Shown piece by piece: positions 11,852 through 22,289 of a stretch of DNA of 64,000 nt. The DNA is taken from NCBI GenBank assembly GCA_038503035.1, contig JAVSML010025160.1, positions 266,258 through 330,257 of the forward strand, read 5' to 3'. The notes beneath the pieces were generated by a model. That model did no database searches and had not been told where the DNA came from. It saw only the letters and a program-made list of their open reading frames with translations. Position numbers and translations under genes: made by a program. Every line of letters starts with the position of its first letter. Positions within the stretch are counted from its first letter, which is position 1. Source of the DNA: Crocodylus rhombifer. Lineage: Eukaryota > Chordata > Crocodylia > Crocodylidae.

Positions 11852-12275
11852 CAGTGGTGCACAACCTTTTACTCTCACAGGCCAGATGGGCAGTGCCCCA
11901 TTTGTCCACGGGGTGGATCCTGCCAGTGGTTCCAATCCAGCAACAGGCTGGGCCTGGTAGGCACCATCCAGCCACACGAAGGCGGATGAGGCGGGGGGCA
12001 GCCCAGCCACAACCCAGCCCTACAGTGAAAGGGAGTAGGGAGACAGTACGGGGGCATGAGTCAGCCCAGATCCAGATGTGAGTGGTTGTGGGGGGAAGTG
12101 TGTCCCTGCTGTGACTGACAGTGAGGGCTTGGAGTTTGGGAACTTGACAAGAAGGAGAGTGACCATATTAATGGCCACTGCTCCCCCACTGCCAAAATTC
12201 CCATCCCATAAAGGAGCCCCACAAACCAGATGCTATGGCTCCACAGGCCACATCTGCTCAACATTTGAGCATCCA
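11852..12275 (-). mobile_element. hAT-type MITE, same family as 17489 (opposite orientation)
   Basis: The left end is CAGTGGTGCACAACC and the right end is degenerate. Flanks TCTTAGGC (11844-11851) and TCTTAGTT (12276-12283) share six of eight bases. Internal GTGACCATATTAATGGCCAC is the reverse complement of GTGGCCATTAATATAGCCAC-like sequence in the element at 17489, and both are just over 410 bp long. The minus strand is assigned relative to that copy. Confidence 0.65.
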
Positions 12276-12289
12276 TCTTAGTTGTATTC

Positions 12290-12450
12290 ATCCTCACATT
12301 GCCTTTGTGAAGGCGGTGAAATGCTTTTAATTTCCATTAAATAGATAAGCAACAAAGGTACACAATAGACAAGTCATTTACCCAAAGTAACACAAGAAGT
12401 TTGTGGCCCTTCAGACCCCCAGCCTACTACAACCTGACTACTTGGAACTT
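12290..12450 (-). mobile_element. MIR SINE
   Basis: The plus strand carries the antisense of the MIR core: TTTCCATTAAATAGATAAGC, then GACAAGTCATTTACCCAAAG, then ACACAAGAAGTTTGTGGC. MIR is an ancient amniote tRNA-derived SINE. The copy is diverged and truncated, as expected for its age. Confidence 0.65.
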
Positions 12451-13064
12451 TATTTCCCTTGCTTATATTTTTTGAAGTTTTTAAAAATAGTTTAAAGAAG
12501 TTTTAGGTCTTCTGTTTTTTTAACTTTAGTATTTTTCAGATTTTTTTCTACAACCATGAAGGCTAGAAACTTAGCATTTCAAGTCATTAAAAAGACAGAC
12601 TTGAATAAAAACATTGAGACTCTTTGATGAGGCCAAACAAGCCAGAACAAAGTGAGGGTACGTGTGCAGGGGGAATCCAAGTGGGGAGCAGTGGTGCAGT
12701 TGCACCCTTCTACAGTGAAGGTCATGTGCTGGTGGCTCCATTTCTCTGTGGCCCTGGATGCTTGGGCTGACTGCAGTGTCCTAAAGCATGACTGGAGCCT
12801 CAGGCTAAAGTGGGACACCTCGGGCAACAAATGGGGAACGAGTTAGGAACAAGTTAAAAACTAAGTTAGTCAGCAACAGTGGACTTTGAAAATTCCAAAT
12901 ACCACTTACGTTTTAAGCCCAAAATGCCCAAGAGCAGAGGCTTAGAGAGAGTGTTCATACTAAACTCAAAACAACCAAGAGGTATAGTCTTCTTCACTTT
13001 TTAAGACCAAGCACACCCTAAAAATAACACGCACAGGCTTATACCTTCAAGGCATGAGCTAAAA

Positions 13065-14035
13065 CAGGGGTCGGCAACCTATGGCACGTGTGCCGAACGT
13101 GCCACATGGCATGGTTTTTATTGGCACACGGGCTGTTTCCAGCACTAAGGGGCAGGAAGAGGCGCGCCCAGATTGAGTAGCACATGGCTGCCCAGAAACA
13201 GCCTTGTGTTGCTGCAGACTCCTGCATTAGATAGGCTTGCCACCACTGGACCCCAGCCCCGGAACACCGACCGCAGCCAGGCAAGAGCCCCTGGTCCCAA
13301 ACCTAGCCTGGTACCTGCACCAGCCCCGGGCCGGGGACCGTCCCTGCCCCGAAGGCCCCAGCCCCGGGCTGCTGGCCGGCAGACCCCAGCTGGCACCACC
13401 GCTGCCGCAGGCACTGGCCACGTACTACCGGCAGGCTGGCCCCAGCCAGCACCATTGCCACTGCAGGCCCTGGCCCAGTGCCAGCACTGAGCCAGGACCA
13501 CCCCGGTGCTACAGACAGCCCTGGCCACATGCTGCCGGCAGGTGCAGCTGGCACCATCGCAGCCATCGGGCCAGGGCCACTGGCAGCACCGGCATGAGGC
13601 CGGGGTCCAGGCCCTTAGACCTGCGCAGGCCCCGGCTGCATCCCAGTGCTGCCAGACCCAGCCCCAGGGCCAGCCAGCACTGCCTCCGCTCGCCCCAGCC
13701 CAGCGCTGCTGCTGGACCAGTGCATCTGCAGGGCTGGGATGAAGCTGGGGTCCCGGCTCATCTCAGCGCTGCTGACGGCCCCAGCCACACGCTGCCGGCG
13801 GGCCAGGTCCCAGCCCCATCTGGCGCTGCCGGTTGGCCCAGCTGGCACCTCCACCACCACCGGTGGGTCAAGGCCATCCTAGTGGGCCCAGCCCCAGCCA
13901 CGTGCTGACAGCAGGCTGAGTCCTGCCCGGCACCTCCACCACCTGCCCCAGCCCAGTGCTGCTGCTGGGCTGGGGCTGTCTGCAGCGCCAGGATGAGGTC
14001 AGGGCCAGGGCCGGGGCCCCATCTTGGCACTGAAT
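13065..14035. repeat. Repeat start followed by GC-rich degenerate tandem block
   Basis: The block begins with CAGGGGTCGGCAACCTATGG, followed by GCACGTGTGCC, a recognised style of hAT left end. From about 13220 to 14035 it is a very GC-rich run of degenerate repeats built from CCCCAGCC, CACGTGCTG, GCCGGCAGG and GCTGGCACC words. No matching right end was found. The large open frames on both strands are Pro/Ala/Gly-rich compositional artefacts. Confidence 0.55.
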
Positions 14036-14039
14036 TGTA

Positions 14040-14924
14040 AGTGTGTTGGCTACAAAGCACACAACTCACAGGATCATCATAACATTCTAATTTATTGGAA
14101 GGATGCAAAAGTCAGACCATAAACCTAGGTGCTGATCTCCTCAAGCACATGCACATTCACGTGCACATACACTCACAGTAGCTAGCTATAAACACTAAGA
14201 ACCTATGCTTAACATATACCTATCTCCAAGCGCTGGGGTCTGCCGTCGATAACCAGTCGAGGCTTCTTTCAATGCAATGTTGCTTCAGAAGGGGTTCACT
14301 GGCTGGTCCTTCTGGCTGGACAGGCAGGGTGCTGGTCAGGTCAAAGGGGGCACACCATTGGGGGTCATTCTTTGCTGCTTTTTATCCCTCTCTGGCAGAC
14401 TTTGGTGACCCCCCACCCCAATTGTCAGGTTTACCTAATCCAGGAGTTGTTGACCTCTAGGGACATCCCTCTTGGTAGCTGCTGGATGGCAGGCGTCAGC
14501 CCCAGGGGTCATGTCCGCAGGTACGTGCAGTCTCAGGAGTATGTTGATGAATTTTGATTGATTCACTGCCTTGATGAATAGAGCTCTGGAAGTGGTTGAA
14601 CAGCAGGTATTTCAGCCTCAAGGGTCTGTTTCCAGCATTGATTAGTTCAAACAGGGGCTTCCATACCTTTAACAATGAAGTTTCCAGGAATTCCTGGCTC
14701 TTTATTGATTCTTTCCTCTCCCTGGTCTCTGATTTTGTAGGTGTTAATTGTCGCTCATTAACATGCTTATCCAGACTAGTAACTGTGTTACACAAGCAAC
14801 CATGATTCATTCAGGGACCTGCTCCATGGTACAACTTACTTTTAAACTTAAAGTACATTTATAAAAGCATCTACAAGCTCTACTTTCACTACAAATACAC
14901 CTTATATAAAAATAATAATGATAT

Positions 14925-14930
<6 letters not shown>
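14040..14930 (-). mobile_element. Possible antisense LTR-like sequence
   Basis: On the minus strand a GGGATAAAAAGCAGC (TATA-like) motif near 14385 is followed about 290 bp later by CCAATAAATTAG near 14090, a polyadenylation-like signal. This spacing would suit an LTR R region. No paired LTR, primer-binding site or coding frame was recognised, so this is only a weak suggestion. Confidence 0.2.

Positions 14931-14972
<42 letters not shown>
14931..14972. repeat. (GA)n microsatellite
   Basis: An uninterrupted run of about 21 GA dinucleotides lies in intron 1 of ATXN10. It is likely to vary in length between individuals. Confidence 0.98.
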
Positions 14973-14976
<4 letters not shown>

Positions 14977-15161
14977 GGAAGAAAAGGTAGAAAAGAGAAA
15001 GCATCCCCAAAAGAGGGCAAATAGTAAAAGAGGGGCTTTTGCCATATGGAGGAGCTTCATATTTGGGGGGTGGGGGGGGCAGACAAAAGGGTTTCTTGCT
15101 ACAAGAGTGTGTATTCACATACTTTTGATTGATCATAGTTACCTTTCACAGACCCCTTAGA

Positions 15162-16455
15162 CATGGACTCATAGTTTGTTAAGGGCTTGAAAGGACCCTT
15201 GCAGATCATCAGGTCCAACCCCCCTGCTCTAGGAAGGAAGACAACTGGGATTAAGTGCTGTTTAGTCTCCTCTTGAAAACCTCCAGGATAGGTGACTGCA
15301 CCACTGCTGGAGTGAGTTTATTCCACAATAATTGGGAGCAATTGGATACCCCAACTGTGAAGGAATTTTTCCTGATATTAAGCCTGAAGCAGCCTTCCAA
15401 GAATTTGTATCCATTTGTCCTGGTCTTCCCCAGGGGTGCCCTAGTGAACAGTTGCTCACCAAATTCCTGATGCACTATCAAGTCGCCTCTCAACCTTCGT
15501 CTCTTTAAGCTAAAGAGGCCCTGGTCCCTCAGCCTTTCCTCATATGGCTGCCTTCCAAGTCCCTGATCATACGGGTGGCTCTTCTCTAGACCATCTCAAG
15601 CTTCTCCACATCCTTATCAAAGTGCTGCACCAAGAACTGGATGTGGTACTCCAACTGCAGTCTCACCAGTGCCGAGTACAGCGGGAATATCACTTCCTTA
15701 GTTTTACAAGAGATGCATAGGTTGATACATGCCAGTGTGTTATTTGCCCTGTTGACCACTGCCTCACACTGATGGCTCATATTCATGCGATGGTCAACCA
15801 TGCCCGTAGGTCCCTTTCACCCGTGATGCAAGTCAAGCTGTCACCACAGAGCCTGTATGTATGTTGAACGTTGTTTGCCCCACATGGAGCACCTTACACT
15901 TGGAAGTGTTAAACTCCATCTGTTGTGGTCTACCCAACTCTCAAGCCTGTCCAGGTCTGCCTGTATCTGCAACCCATCTACTGGTGTGGCAACACTGCCC
16001 AGCCCCATAACCTGGTGTTGTCCGTGAACTTGGCTAGCAAGCTTTTCACTCCCCCAAATGCCTACATACCTAAAGAAGGACTTCTTATTGTCCTTGACTC
16101 CCATGGCTAATGTAAATTCAGTAACTGCGTTGGCTTTCCTGATCATTTCCCTACAAGTGTTAGCCAAGGACAGTATGTACCCCATTCACCTTCTCTTCCT
16201 GGTCCTGCATCGCCTCCCCTCCTAATGCTCTGAGCCTTTCAAAGTCAGCATTTTTGAAGTCCGGACTTCAATCCTGCTGGTTGATTTGTCATACAGCGGA
16301 CGGTAAACAGTTTGGTTCTCTCAGCTCGCCGCCCACCCCCACCCTTGCCTCTCCCACCCCACAGCTTGATCCAGAGGGGTTCAAGCTTACCTTTGGAGCC
16401 AATGTCAGCCTCCAAAGAAGTGTACTGCTCTCTCACATACAAAAAGAGAGGGGAT
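15162..16455 (-). mobile_element. CR1 LINE with multiple internal deletions
   Basis: The 3' end is at 15162 with CR1 UTR motifs. Going up the minus strand come ORF2 C-terminal coding pieces: FKRRL, LRLNIRKN-type sequence, and the block from HRMNMSHQCEAVVNRANNTL to YSALVRLQLEYHIQF. The frame then jumps from RLESWVDHNRWSL directly to the pre-RT linker KDNKKSFFRYVG, so almost the whole reverse transcriptase is gone. Further up are linker sequence near 16200-16262 (DFKNADFERLRALGGEA) and an endonuclease-domain scrap to about 16455 (LWIKLWG). Stops and frameshifts are present, and it is a dead, internally deleted copy. Confidence 0.85.
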
Positions 16456-16462
16456 TTGCTTA

Positions 16463-16482
16463 CCACAGGTTGAAAACCACTG
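16463..16482. mobile_element. hAT-type right terminal repeat
   Basis: CCACAGGTTGAAAACCACTG, inverted, reads CAGTGGTTTTCAACC, a hAT terminus. It directly follows the deleted CR1. The partner left end was not found within several kb. Confidence 0.4.
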
Positions 16483-17488
16483 GCATAAGGAATTTCTCAA
16501 GTAGATTAAAAGACATGAAAACATGGACTTCTACAATACTGTTTCCTTTGATTGCTAGACACGTCAGGTAAAACTTAAGATTAGTAAAATGAACCTGTTA
16601 TCCTGTTTATTTATACAGGGCTTGATACAATCAGTTTCATATTTTTACATTAGCTGAAAGTTTCATTTACTAGTATACTTCTATCTTGGCATTTCAATAG
16701 TCTGAGCTCCAAAAAGCATACCAAAGGCAACATTTAGATTGCACCTGCTAATGTAGCCACACTAATGCACTGTGTTTACTTTTCTGTTGCTTTCCAAGTT
16801 TTAAATGGATGCCTTGTTGAGGTGTCCTGAACACCCCTCATCCCTTTTTGCTGTTCTGGGTGTCACTCCATTCCTCATCCCAGATACTGTGATTCAGACT
16901 GAACTGCTTCTGGAATCAAAATGATTACCATGTGAGAGAAGCAGCTTGTGAGTGACAATTTCAGGGGAGTTGAGCTACACAGGCCAGTAACCACACCAAA
17001 TGCCAATATCCTACGAAAGAACAACGGTCACAAGCCATGACTCCTTTCCCTGCTTTGTACTGAACTGGCTGAGAGATCCTTATCTGAAAGCAATGGAAAT
17101 ACAGAAATCTAAACCTGAACTGGATACAACTCCCCCATACAAAGGCAGACAGGTAGGGAAGTCTGGAATTTGCCTCAAACCCCAAGGACAGACTCTGAGG
17201 GCCCCAAGACTTTGCCACCCAGCAGTGAGTATGTTTGTGTATTCTCTGCTGTATGCAACTACTCTTGTAAATACTGTCCAACTCATAATATCCCAATAAA
17301 GCGTGGTGTACATAGTTTGGAGGAACTTGTTTTGGCTTTTCTTGTACTTTTCCAAATAAAATAAAAGCCCAGGGACATCCCAGGTGTAACAGCCTCACTA
17401 GCATAAATAGCACCTACTGCAGCTGTTTGTCCCTACTAAACTCAGCGTAATAATAGGCTTATAGCCACTGGCAAAGCTTTATCTAGAC

Positions 17489-17902
17489 CAGGGGTGCTCA
17501 ACCTCCAGCCTATGGGCCAAAAGCAACCCAGGGAGCCACCTCATCTGGCCCAGAGCTCCCAGCAGGTTCAGAAATTTGGTAGCAGGGGAGCACTGGCCAT
17601 TAATATAGCCACCCTCCCACACCTGCCAAATTCCCAAACCCTAAGCCCCACAAACCTGGCTGGTGCTCCCTTCCTCCCTGTGGGGCCAGGTTGGGGCCTG
17701 GCCACAACCACCCCCCACTAGGCCAGATGAAGCTCCTTTCCACTGCAGGGCCACACTGGAGCTGACCCCCTTCTGCATGATCAGATGATGCCTGCTGAAC
17801 CTGGCCTATATGCCATATCAGGACCTTTGGCTGGATCCACCCCACAGATGAACAGGACACTACCCATCAGGCCTAGAGGGGAAAAAAGGTTGAGCACCAT
17901 TG
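17489..17902 (+). mobile_element. hAT-type MITE (414 bp)
   Basis: The left end is CAGGGGTGCTCAACC and the right end GGTTGAGCACCATTG, a good 15-bp inverted repeat. Flanks ATCTAGAC (17481-17488) and GTTTAGAC (17903-17910) match at six of eight positions. There is no transposase. It shares its interior with 11852-12275. Confidence 0.85.
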
Positions 17903-18599
17903 GTTTAGACTACACCTAAGAATAGTAAGGTATACACCTAGAGGAATAAAGTGGATGTTACCATTTCTCCCCCTATGAGAGAGAGAGCATAGAGAAAAAT
18001 CAAGAGAAAAGCACTGTCTCACATCTATGCCTCAGGCCCCCAGCTGCATAACAAAGCCCATTCCAAGGGCACAGCAAGAGAGACAGATAGAGCTGTCTTC
18101 ACCCCATCCAAAGCCCTGCAATGTGTGCACAGAAGCCTAGAAGTCAGCCCTCTCAGTGTGAAGCAGAGGGGAGAAAACAAAAAACAAAAACCAAAACAGA
18201 TTCCCAGCCAGAGTGCTATGGATCCTTCCAAGGGTGCTGCATTAAAAAAGAAAAAAAGGAAAGAAGAGACAGAAATTTAAAAAAGAATAGAGAAATGAAA
18301 ATACAGAGGGCAGATCTCTGCTCCCCAGGCCAGGCCATGCAGGCAGCACCAGCTGCTGGACAGGGGAAGATTCCCAACCAGGTGCCCTGTCTCCATCCAA
18401 GAGTGCGGAGTGGGAGGTCAAAAAGGGCCCTCGCAAGCTGGCACCAGGCATGCCATCGTAAATCCCAAGGTAAAACCCAAGCACTTCAAACAAGAATTTA
18501 TGGTGCAGCACCATACATGAGCAGATGGCACAGCACACTGCACCGGTCATTTATTTTTATTTCATTACTATAAAATATTTTTATTCCTGCACTTTCCAC

Positions 18600-19260
18600 G
18601 CGAGGCCTCATGCCCAGCAGAGCGTCCCGGCCCCGGTCTGGCGGCGGTAGCAGGAACCCCGGGTCACCTACCCTCGCCCCCCGGCCAACTCGCGAGCCCC
18701 GCTCACAGCGCGTCACGGCCTCCACTCAGCCCCGCCCCGCCCCGCCTCCGCGCAGACTCGCACGCAGCCCACAGGCGCCCCGCCCCCACCTTGCCCAGCC
18801 GCACGCATGGCCAACCCCCTCACGCCGACCCGCCCCACCAGCCATCCACGTGCACCTACCGATACGCCCCCGCCTCCGGGCCTTACAGTGCGCGTGCGCA
18901 TACCTCCCCGCCAGCCCCTCCGCCACGTGTTCCCTGCGCCGCCCCGTACCTGGGCAACATCTCCCGGAAGAGCCTACTCAGCTGCTGCACGGTCTCCAAA
19001 CAGCCGGTCGACAGAGCGGCCCCAGGCAGCCCGTAGGCTCGTGAGGCGCATCCTAGCTGCTCGGCCAGCGCGCGTACGTCAGCTACCGCCATCCCCGCTC
19101 TTAGCCCCGCCCCCCTACCCGGAGCTGGGCGGAAGTAAGGCACGGCTGCTGAGCCGTGGTCCTGGGTTTGTGCTCATGCTCGCGCATGCGCAGAGCGTAG
19201 CTCTCGTACGGCTGCGCCGAGTGTTTTGTCTTCGGCCGCTGGGCGGCGTTTGAGGGTGGG
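18600..19260 (-). promoter_or_regulatory. ATXN10: CpG-island promoter of ATXN10
   Basis: A CpG-dense block surrounds exon 1, and its composition changes sharply from the AT-rich flanks. It holds GC boxes (CCCCGCCCC repeats near 18731-18745 and at 19104-19115) and a perfect NRF-1 palindrome, CGCGCATGCGCA, at 19181-19192, about 90 bp upstream of the ATG. A one-mismatch NRF-1 site (TGCGCGTGCGCA) lies at 18889-18900 inside intron 1. No TATA box is evident, which fits a broadly expressed housekeeping promoter. The transcription start is inferred to lie between about 19095 and 19200. Confidence 0.8.
18950..19092 (-). CDS. ATXN10: ATXN10 (ataxin-10) coding exon 1
   Basis: This is the first coding exon of ataxin-10, a cytoplasmic armadillo-like protein linked in mammals to neuronal survival and cytokinesis. 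The ATG at 19092-19090 opens 47 codons plus two bases, beginning MAVADVRALAEQLG and ending SRLFREMLP. It stops at a canonical donor (CAG then GTACGG, donor GT at 18949-18948), so the intron is phase 2. The LFRE segment lines up with LFKE near the end of human exon 1, and the N-terminus is divergent, as expected for this family. An in-frame upstream ATG at 19143 would add 17 residues. I chose the inner start because it is in a GGGGATGG context and gives a length closer to the known proteins. The exon lies in a CpG island. The gene assignment is strong because exons 2 and 3 join in phase; the exact start is less sure. Confidence 0.9.
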
Positions 19261-19312
19261 GTGCTGTAGGGGGCAGAGCCCTTAGGGCAGGGGGTCACTA
19301 CCTATTACTTTA

Positions 19313-19345
19313 TGACATCATAGGTCCCTCAGTTTACGACGTCAT
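19313..19345. promoter_or_regulatory. Pair of CRE/ATF-like sites upstream of ATXN10
   Basis: Two near-matches to the cAMP-response element TGACGTCA lie 17 bp apart: TGACATCA at 19313-19320 and CGACGTCA at 19338-19345. Each differs from the consensus at one base. They are roughly 220-250 bp upstream of the ATXN10 start codon, just outside the densest part of the CpG island. A role in regulation is an inference from position and motif only. Confidence 0.35.
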
Positions 19346-19527
19346 CAGCCCCTAGTTTTTGGGCTCATAGATCTGGGAATTAAAAACGACCCCTTGTTCT
19401 GAGCAGTGGCAGACAGGCTTACTGTGCTCACACCCCACTCCGGGCAGGGCTGTCTTCCCCTTCCCTGCCAGATGCTGACTGTGGCAGCCCAGGAGCTTCG
19501 TGCCCAGCCCAAGAGCACCTGGCACAT

Positions 19528-19722
19528 GGGGCACATCCACACATTCATTAATGTACTTTAGGTAATGCATATTAAATCTAGTACCTCCATTGTGAGGTAC
19601 TTGAAAAATGCATGTTAGCCTATTTTGGTGGATATTAGCTAAAAAGCACATTTTTTTGGTGATGCTTTAGTGTGTATTAAAATAAGCTAATACGCATTAA
19701 GGCACACATGAAGACATGCCCA
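19528..19722. mobile_element. Probable MITE with TTAAT-containing inverted repeats
   Basis: The left side GGGGCACATCCACACATTCA continues into TTAATG. Inverted, the right side reads GGGCATGTCTTCATGTGTGC and continues into CTTAATGCG. The interior repeats TAGCTTATT/TAATGCATATTA words. GGGCATGTCTACAC at 61953 appears to be an end of the same class. No target-site duplication was settled. Confidence 0.45.
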
Positions 19723-19729
19723 TGGAGGT

Positions 19730-20322
19730 GAGCCAGGTCTCCTGTGGATAGCAGGCAGAGGACGGGTGTGGGGAGCCAAGCACAGGAGTGGGTGCTGCTA
19801 GATCTGTGGGGTCAGCCAGATCTCTGTGGCTAAGCAGTCCTGAACCAATTCCTGCACAGTGTAGGGGCTGGAACTAACAATCACGTGCTCCAAAATCTTG
19901 AACGTGGATCATCTTCATGGAACAGTGGCACGAAAGCTGAGCATGTGTGTTACTATGATCTGGAGGTATTCCTCCAATGGGAAGTTACAACTTTTGCTGC
20001 AATTGCACTTCACATGCATGTGTTTTACTGCTTGGAGTTACATTATCAAGATTACGTTACCAAACAGAATTCAAGGAACCTGAAAATCCTCTCTCAGAAA
20101 AGTTTGTGACCAGTAGTTCCACAGCTGCCTTGTTTCTTCTTTTTCACATATTCCACAAAGTATCTTTGTGTGCATCTGACATTTGCTATAATTTGTGGTA
20201 CTGTAGACAGGGTCACATATCTTTAGCAAATCCAAAAGTCAGGTAGGAATGGGTATTACCTCTAGTCAATCCAAAATTAACCATCTGAGTAGGTTTTACT
20301 TCTACAAACATATTTCTTTTTC
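19730..20322. other. Intergenic sequence, nothing recognised
   Basis: This sequence lies upstream of the ATXN10 promoter and between two MITEs. It shows no exon, RNA gene or clear repeat. Confidence 0.5.
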
Positions 20323-20330
20323 CTTTAGAA

Positions 20331-20638
20331 CAGTGATTCTCAACCAGGATGTTGTGGTATCCTTTTAAGGGCGCTACAGGATGTCACACAATATTAACAC
20401 TCTTAGATGTGCAAACACGTACACATGATTCACAAGATAAACCAAGAAATTTCAAATAGGAATCCATAGTGTCACAAACATTCACCTGTTGCAGTTTTTT
20501 TGAGTTCTTTGCAACATAATTGCAATGCTCTATTTTCTGTAGTCAAAAAATAAATGCAATCAAAGAGCTGGCAGTTTCAGAGGGGTACCCTGAGTCAAAG
20601 GAGGGGTACCTCGAGTCTGAAAAGGTTGAGAACCACTG
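20331..20638 (-). mobile_element. hAT-type MITE with perfect 8-bp target duplication
   Basis: The left end is CAGTGATTCTCAACC and the right end GGTTGAGAACCACTG. Both flanks are exactly CTTTAGAA (20323-20330 and 20639-20646). The interior (AATATTAACACTCTTAGATG) is the reverse complement of the family seen at 6422 and 55776. The intact duplication fixes the ends and makes this the best-defined mobile element in the window. Confidence 0.92.
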
Positions 20639-21834
20639 CTTTAGAAACAAATGTTGTTGTTCTCTTTACCAAGCTCACCATGGAAAAAAAACTTCTTTCC
20701 CTTGTTAATGGCCATCTTCTATCTTTTTCTTTTTCTGATTGTCAAACAACAGACATGAAGCAGGCTTGTAATTTGTTCATTTAACAACAACCACTGCTAG
20801 AACACTCTACATCAACCATAAGATCTGTTCAAATATCAGATGAGACAAGAGATATCGGGCAATACAGGTTAGAATTCAATTACTGGCTTATTTTGTTCAC
20901 AAACCCGTTGACTTTTAAGAACAGTTCCTATGGCAAACAAATTGGAAGATATTTCCAAATAGCTAGAAACTGTTTAAATTTTGTTTTGTTTAAATAAAAT
21001 CTTAGGTGAGGACAAGTGAAATATAAAAATTGCCATGGATTAGACTGCAGATGTCTCTGAGTATTCTGTCTGAGAGCAGCCAGCACTAACTGCTTTAGGG
21101 AAGGTACAAGATTCATTGCAATACACTGTTTTGTAATAACCCGCACCCATAGAGTGTTTGTTTTAATCCCTCATTAGCCAGTTGGTTTAGGCCCCAAGGC
21201 ATAGGAGTTTAAATCCTTTGCAAAACACTTCTTTGAAAAATCCTCATTCTTTTAATAGGGTAGTCTTCTAGGCAGATAAATGTCAGAACAAGGTTTCTAT
21301 ACCTCTCCTGTCTGAAAAAGGAAGCAGGTACAGAACTGAAAAAATTATTCAAGCAATTCTAAATTGTCATGGAAATGAATGGTATTGTAGAGAAAGCAGA
21401 GTACAATACTGCTGTGTGTCAGGTTCACTATCAGTATTCCCATCTCATTTGCCAGCCATTTTATAACTTCTGCAGTAAATCATATCCTAATTTTGAAGTG
21501 CTTGACTTCGATGTTAGCACTGTTCTTTTATTCATTCCATATGTATTATTATCGTTGTTGTTATTTTGGGCAAAGTGGAAAGCCGGGGTCCCTTGCTATA
21601 AAACATACGTCATTTAAAAAGACAAAGGCTTGACAGGAACAGTTACAACACAGAAGCAACTCAGTCCACTGACAGAAGCCTTATTCTGTGTTTTTTCAGA
21701 ATTTTGTATTACTGTTTTTATGTATCATTAAACGTCACCATCTACACATGCACCCATATAAGGTTGCATTCATTAACTAACTACTGTAAAACAGTACTGA
21801 GTGGGACAAGTACTATACTACAGCGGAATAATTT

Positions 21835-22135
21835 ACTCTGCCACCAACGCAAGCATACACAGTGACTGGGGCAGGCTGGGCATGAGAGTGCTACAGTATA
21901 GGGCCTGCCTGCCAGCTAGCCCCATGCTGTAGCACCCTTATGCCCCAACCAGCTCCTCTGGCACCTGTTGCCACCACCCATAGCCCAGGCCTGATCCCCA
22001 TGGCCTGCCAACCTGGGACTGCTTTGCCTGAGTTTAATGTGCTGTGGTTCCAGGTGCACATGTAAACACCACACCCAGGAGAAATAAACTCTGGCGCAAT
22101 CTGCGCCAGAGTTTATTTCTTCACCCTAATTGCAT
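21835..22135. repeat. Region ending in a near-perfect 39-bp palindrome
   Basis: GAAATAAACTCTGGCGCA (22081-22098) and its exact complement TGCGCCAGAGTTTATTTC (22102-22119) are separated by 3 bases. The preceding CA/CC-rich stretch with GTGCACATGTAAACACC looks like part of a non-autonomous DNA element with its fold at this point. The outer limits are approximate. Confidence 0.6.
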
Positions 22136-22289
22136 GCATAGATGTACAGTTGTATATTGTAAAATATAAGCTTAATTTCTTAATTTGTTGCAACAAGAAA
22201 AGGAACTTCCAGTAGGTTGTAAAACTGTGTAACTTGAAGGAGGCCATCCATGCTTAAACTTACCACTTTGATTTTTCCATGTGTCTTAT

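Larger units (their letters stand above)
5108..18949 (-). other. ATXN10: ATXN10 intron 1
   Basis: This 13,842-bp phase-2 intron begins in the CpG island and runs to the acceptor of exon 2. It contains at least three CR1 fragments, four or more hAT-type elements, one long-TIR element, a MIR SINE, a (GA)n microsatellite and several GC-rich blocks, listed separately. The stretches 5726-6420, 7975-10430, 10735-11840, 12455-13060 and 16485-17488 show no coding or repeat identity that I could recognise. Confidence 0.85.

Noticed and set aside
13237..13908. Open frame of 223 codons in the GC-rich block
   Set aside because: It overlaps long frames on both strands in tandem-like GC-rich DNA, and no recognisable protein family is encoded.
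18610..19253. Plus-strand frames in the CpG island, possible divergent gene
   Set aside because: Arg/Pro-rich translations typical of a CpG island and antisense to ATXN10 exon 1. No homologue recognised and no splice structure apparent.
21171..21230. tRNA-like stretch with A- and B-box-like words
   Set aside because: The B-box-like AGTTTAAATCC is degenerate and no cloverleaf could be supported. At best it is an old SINE remnant.
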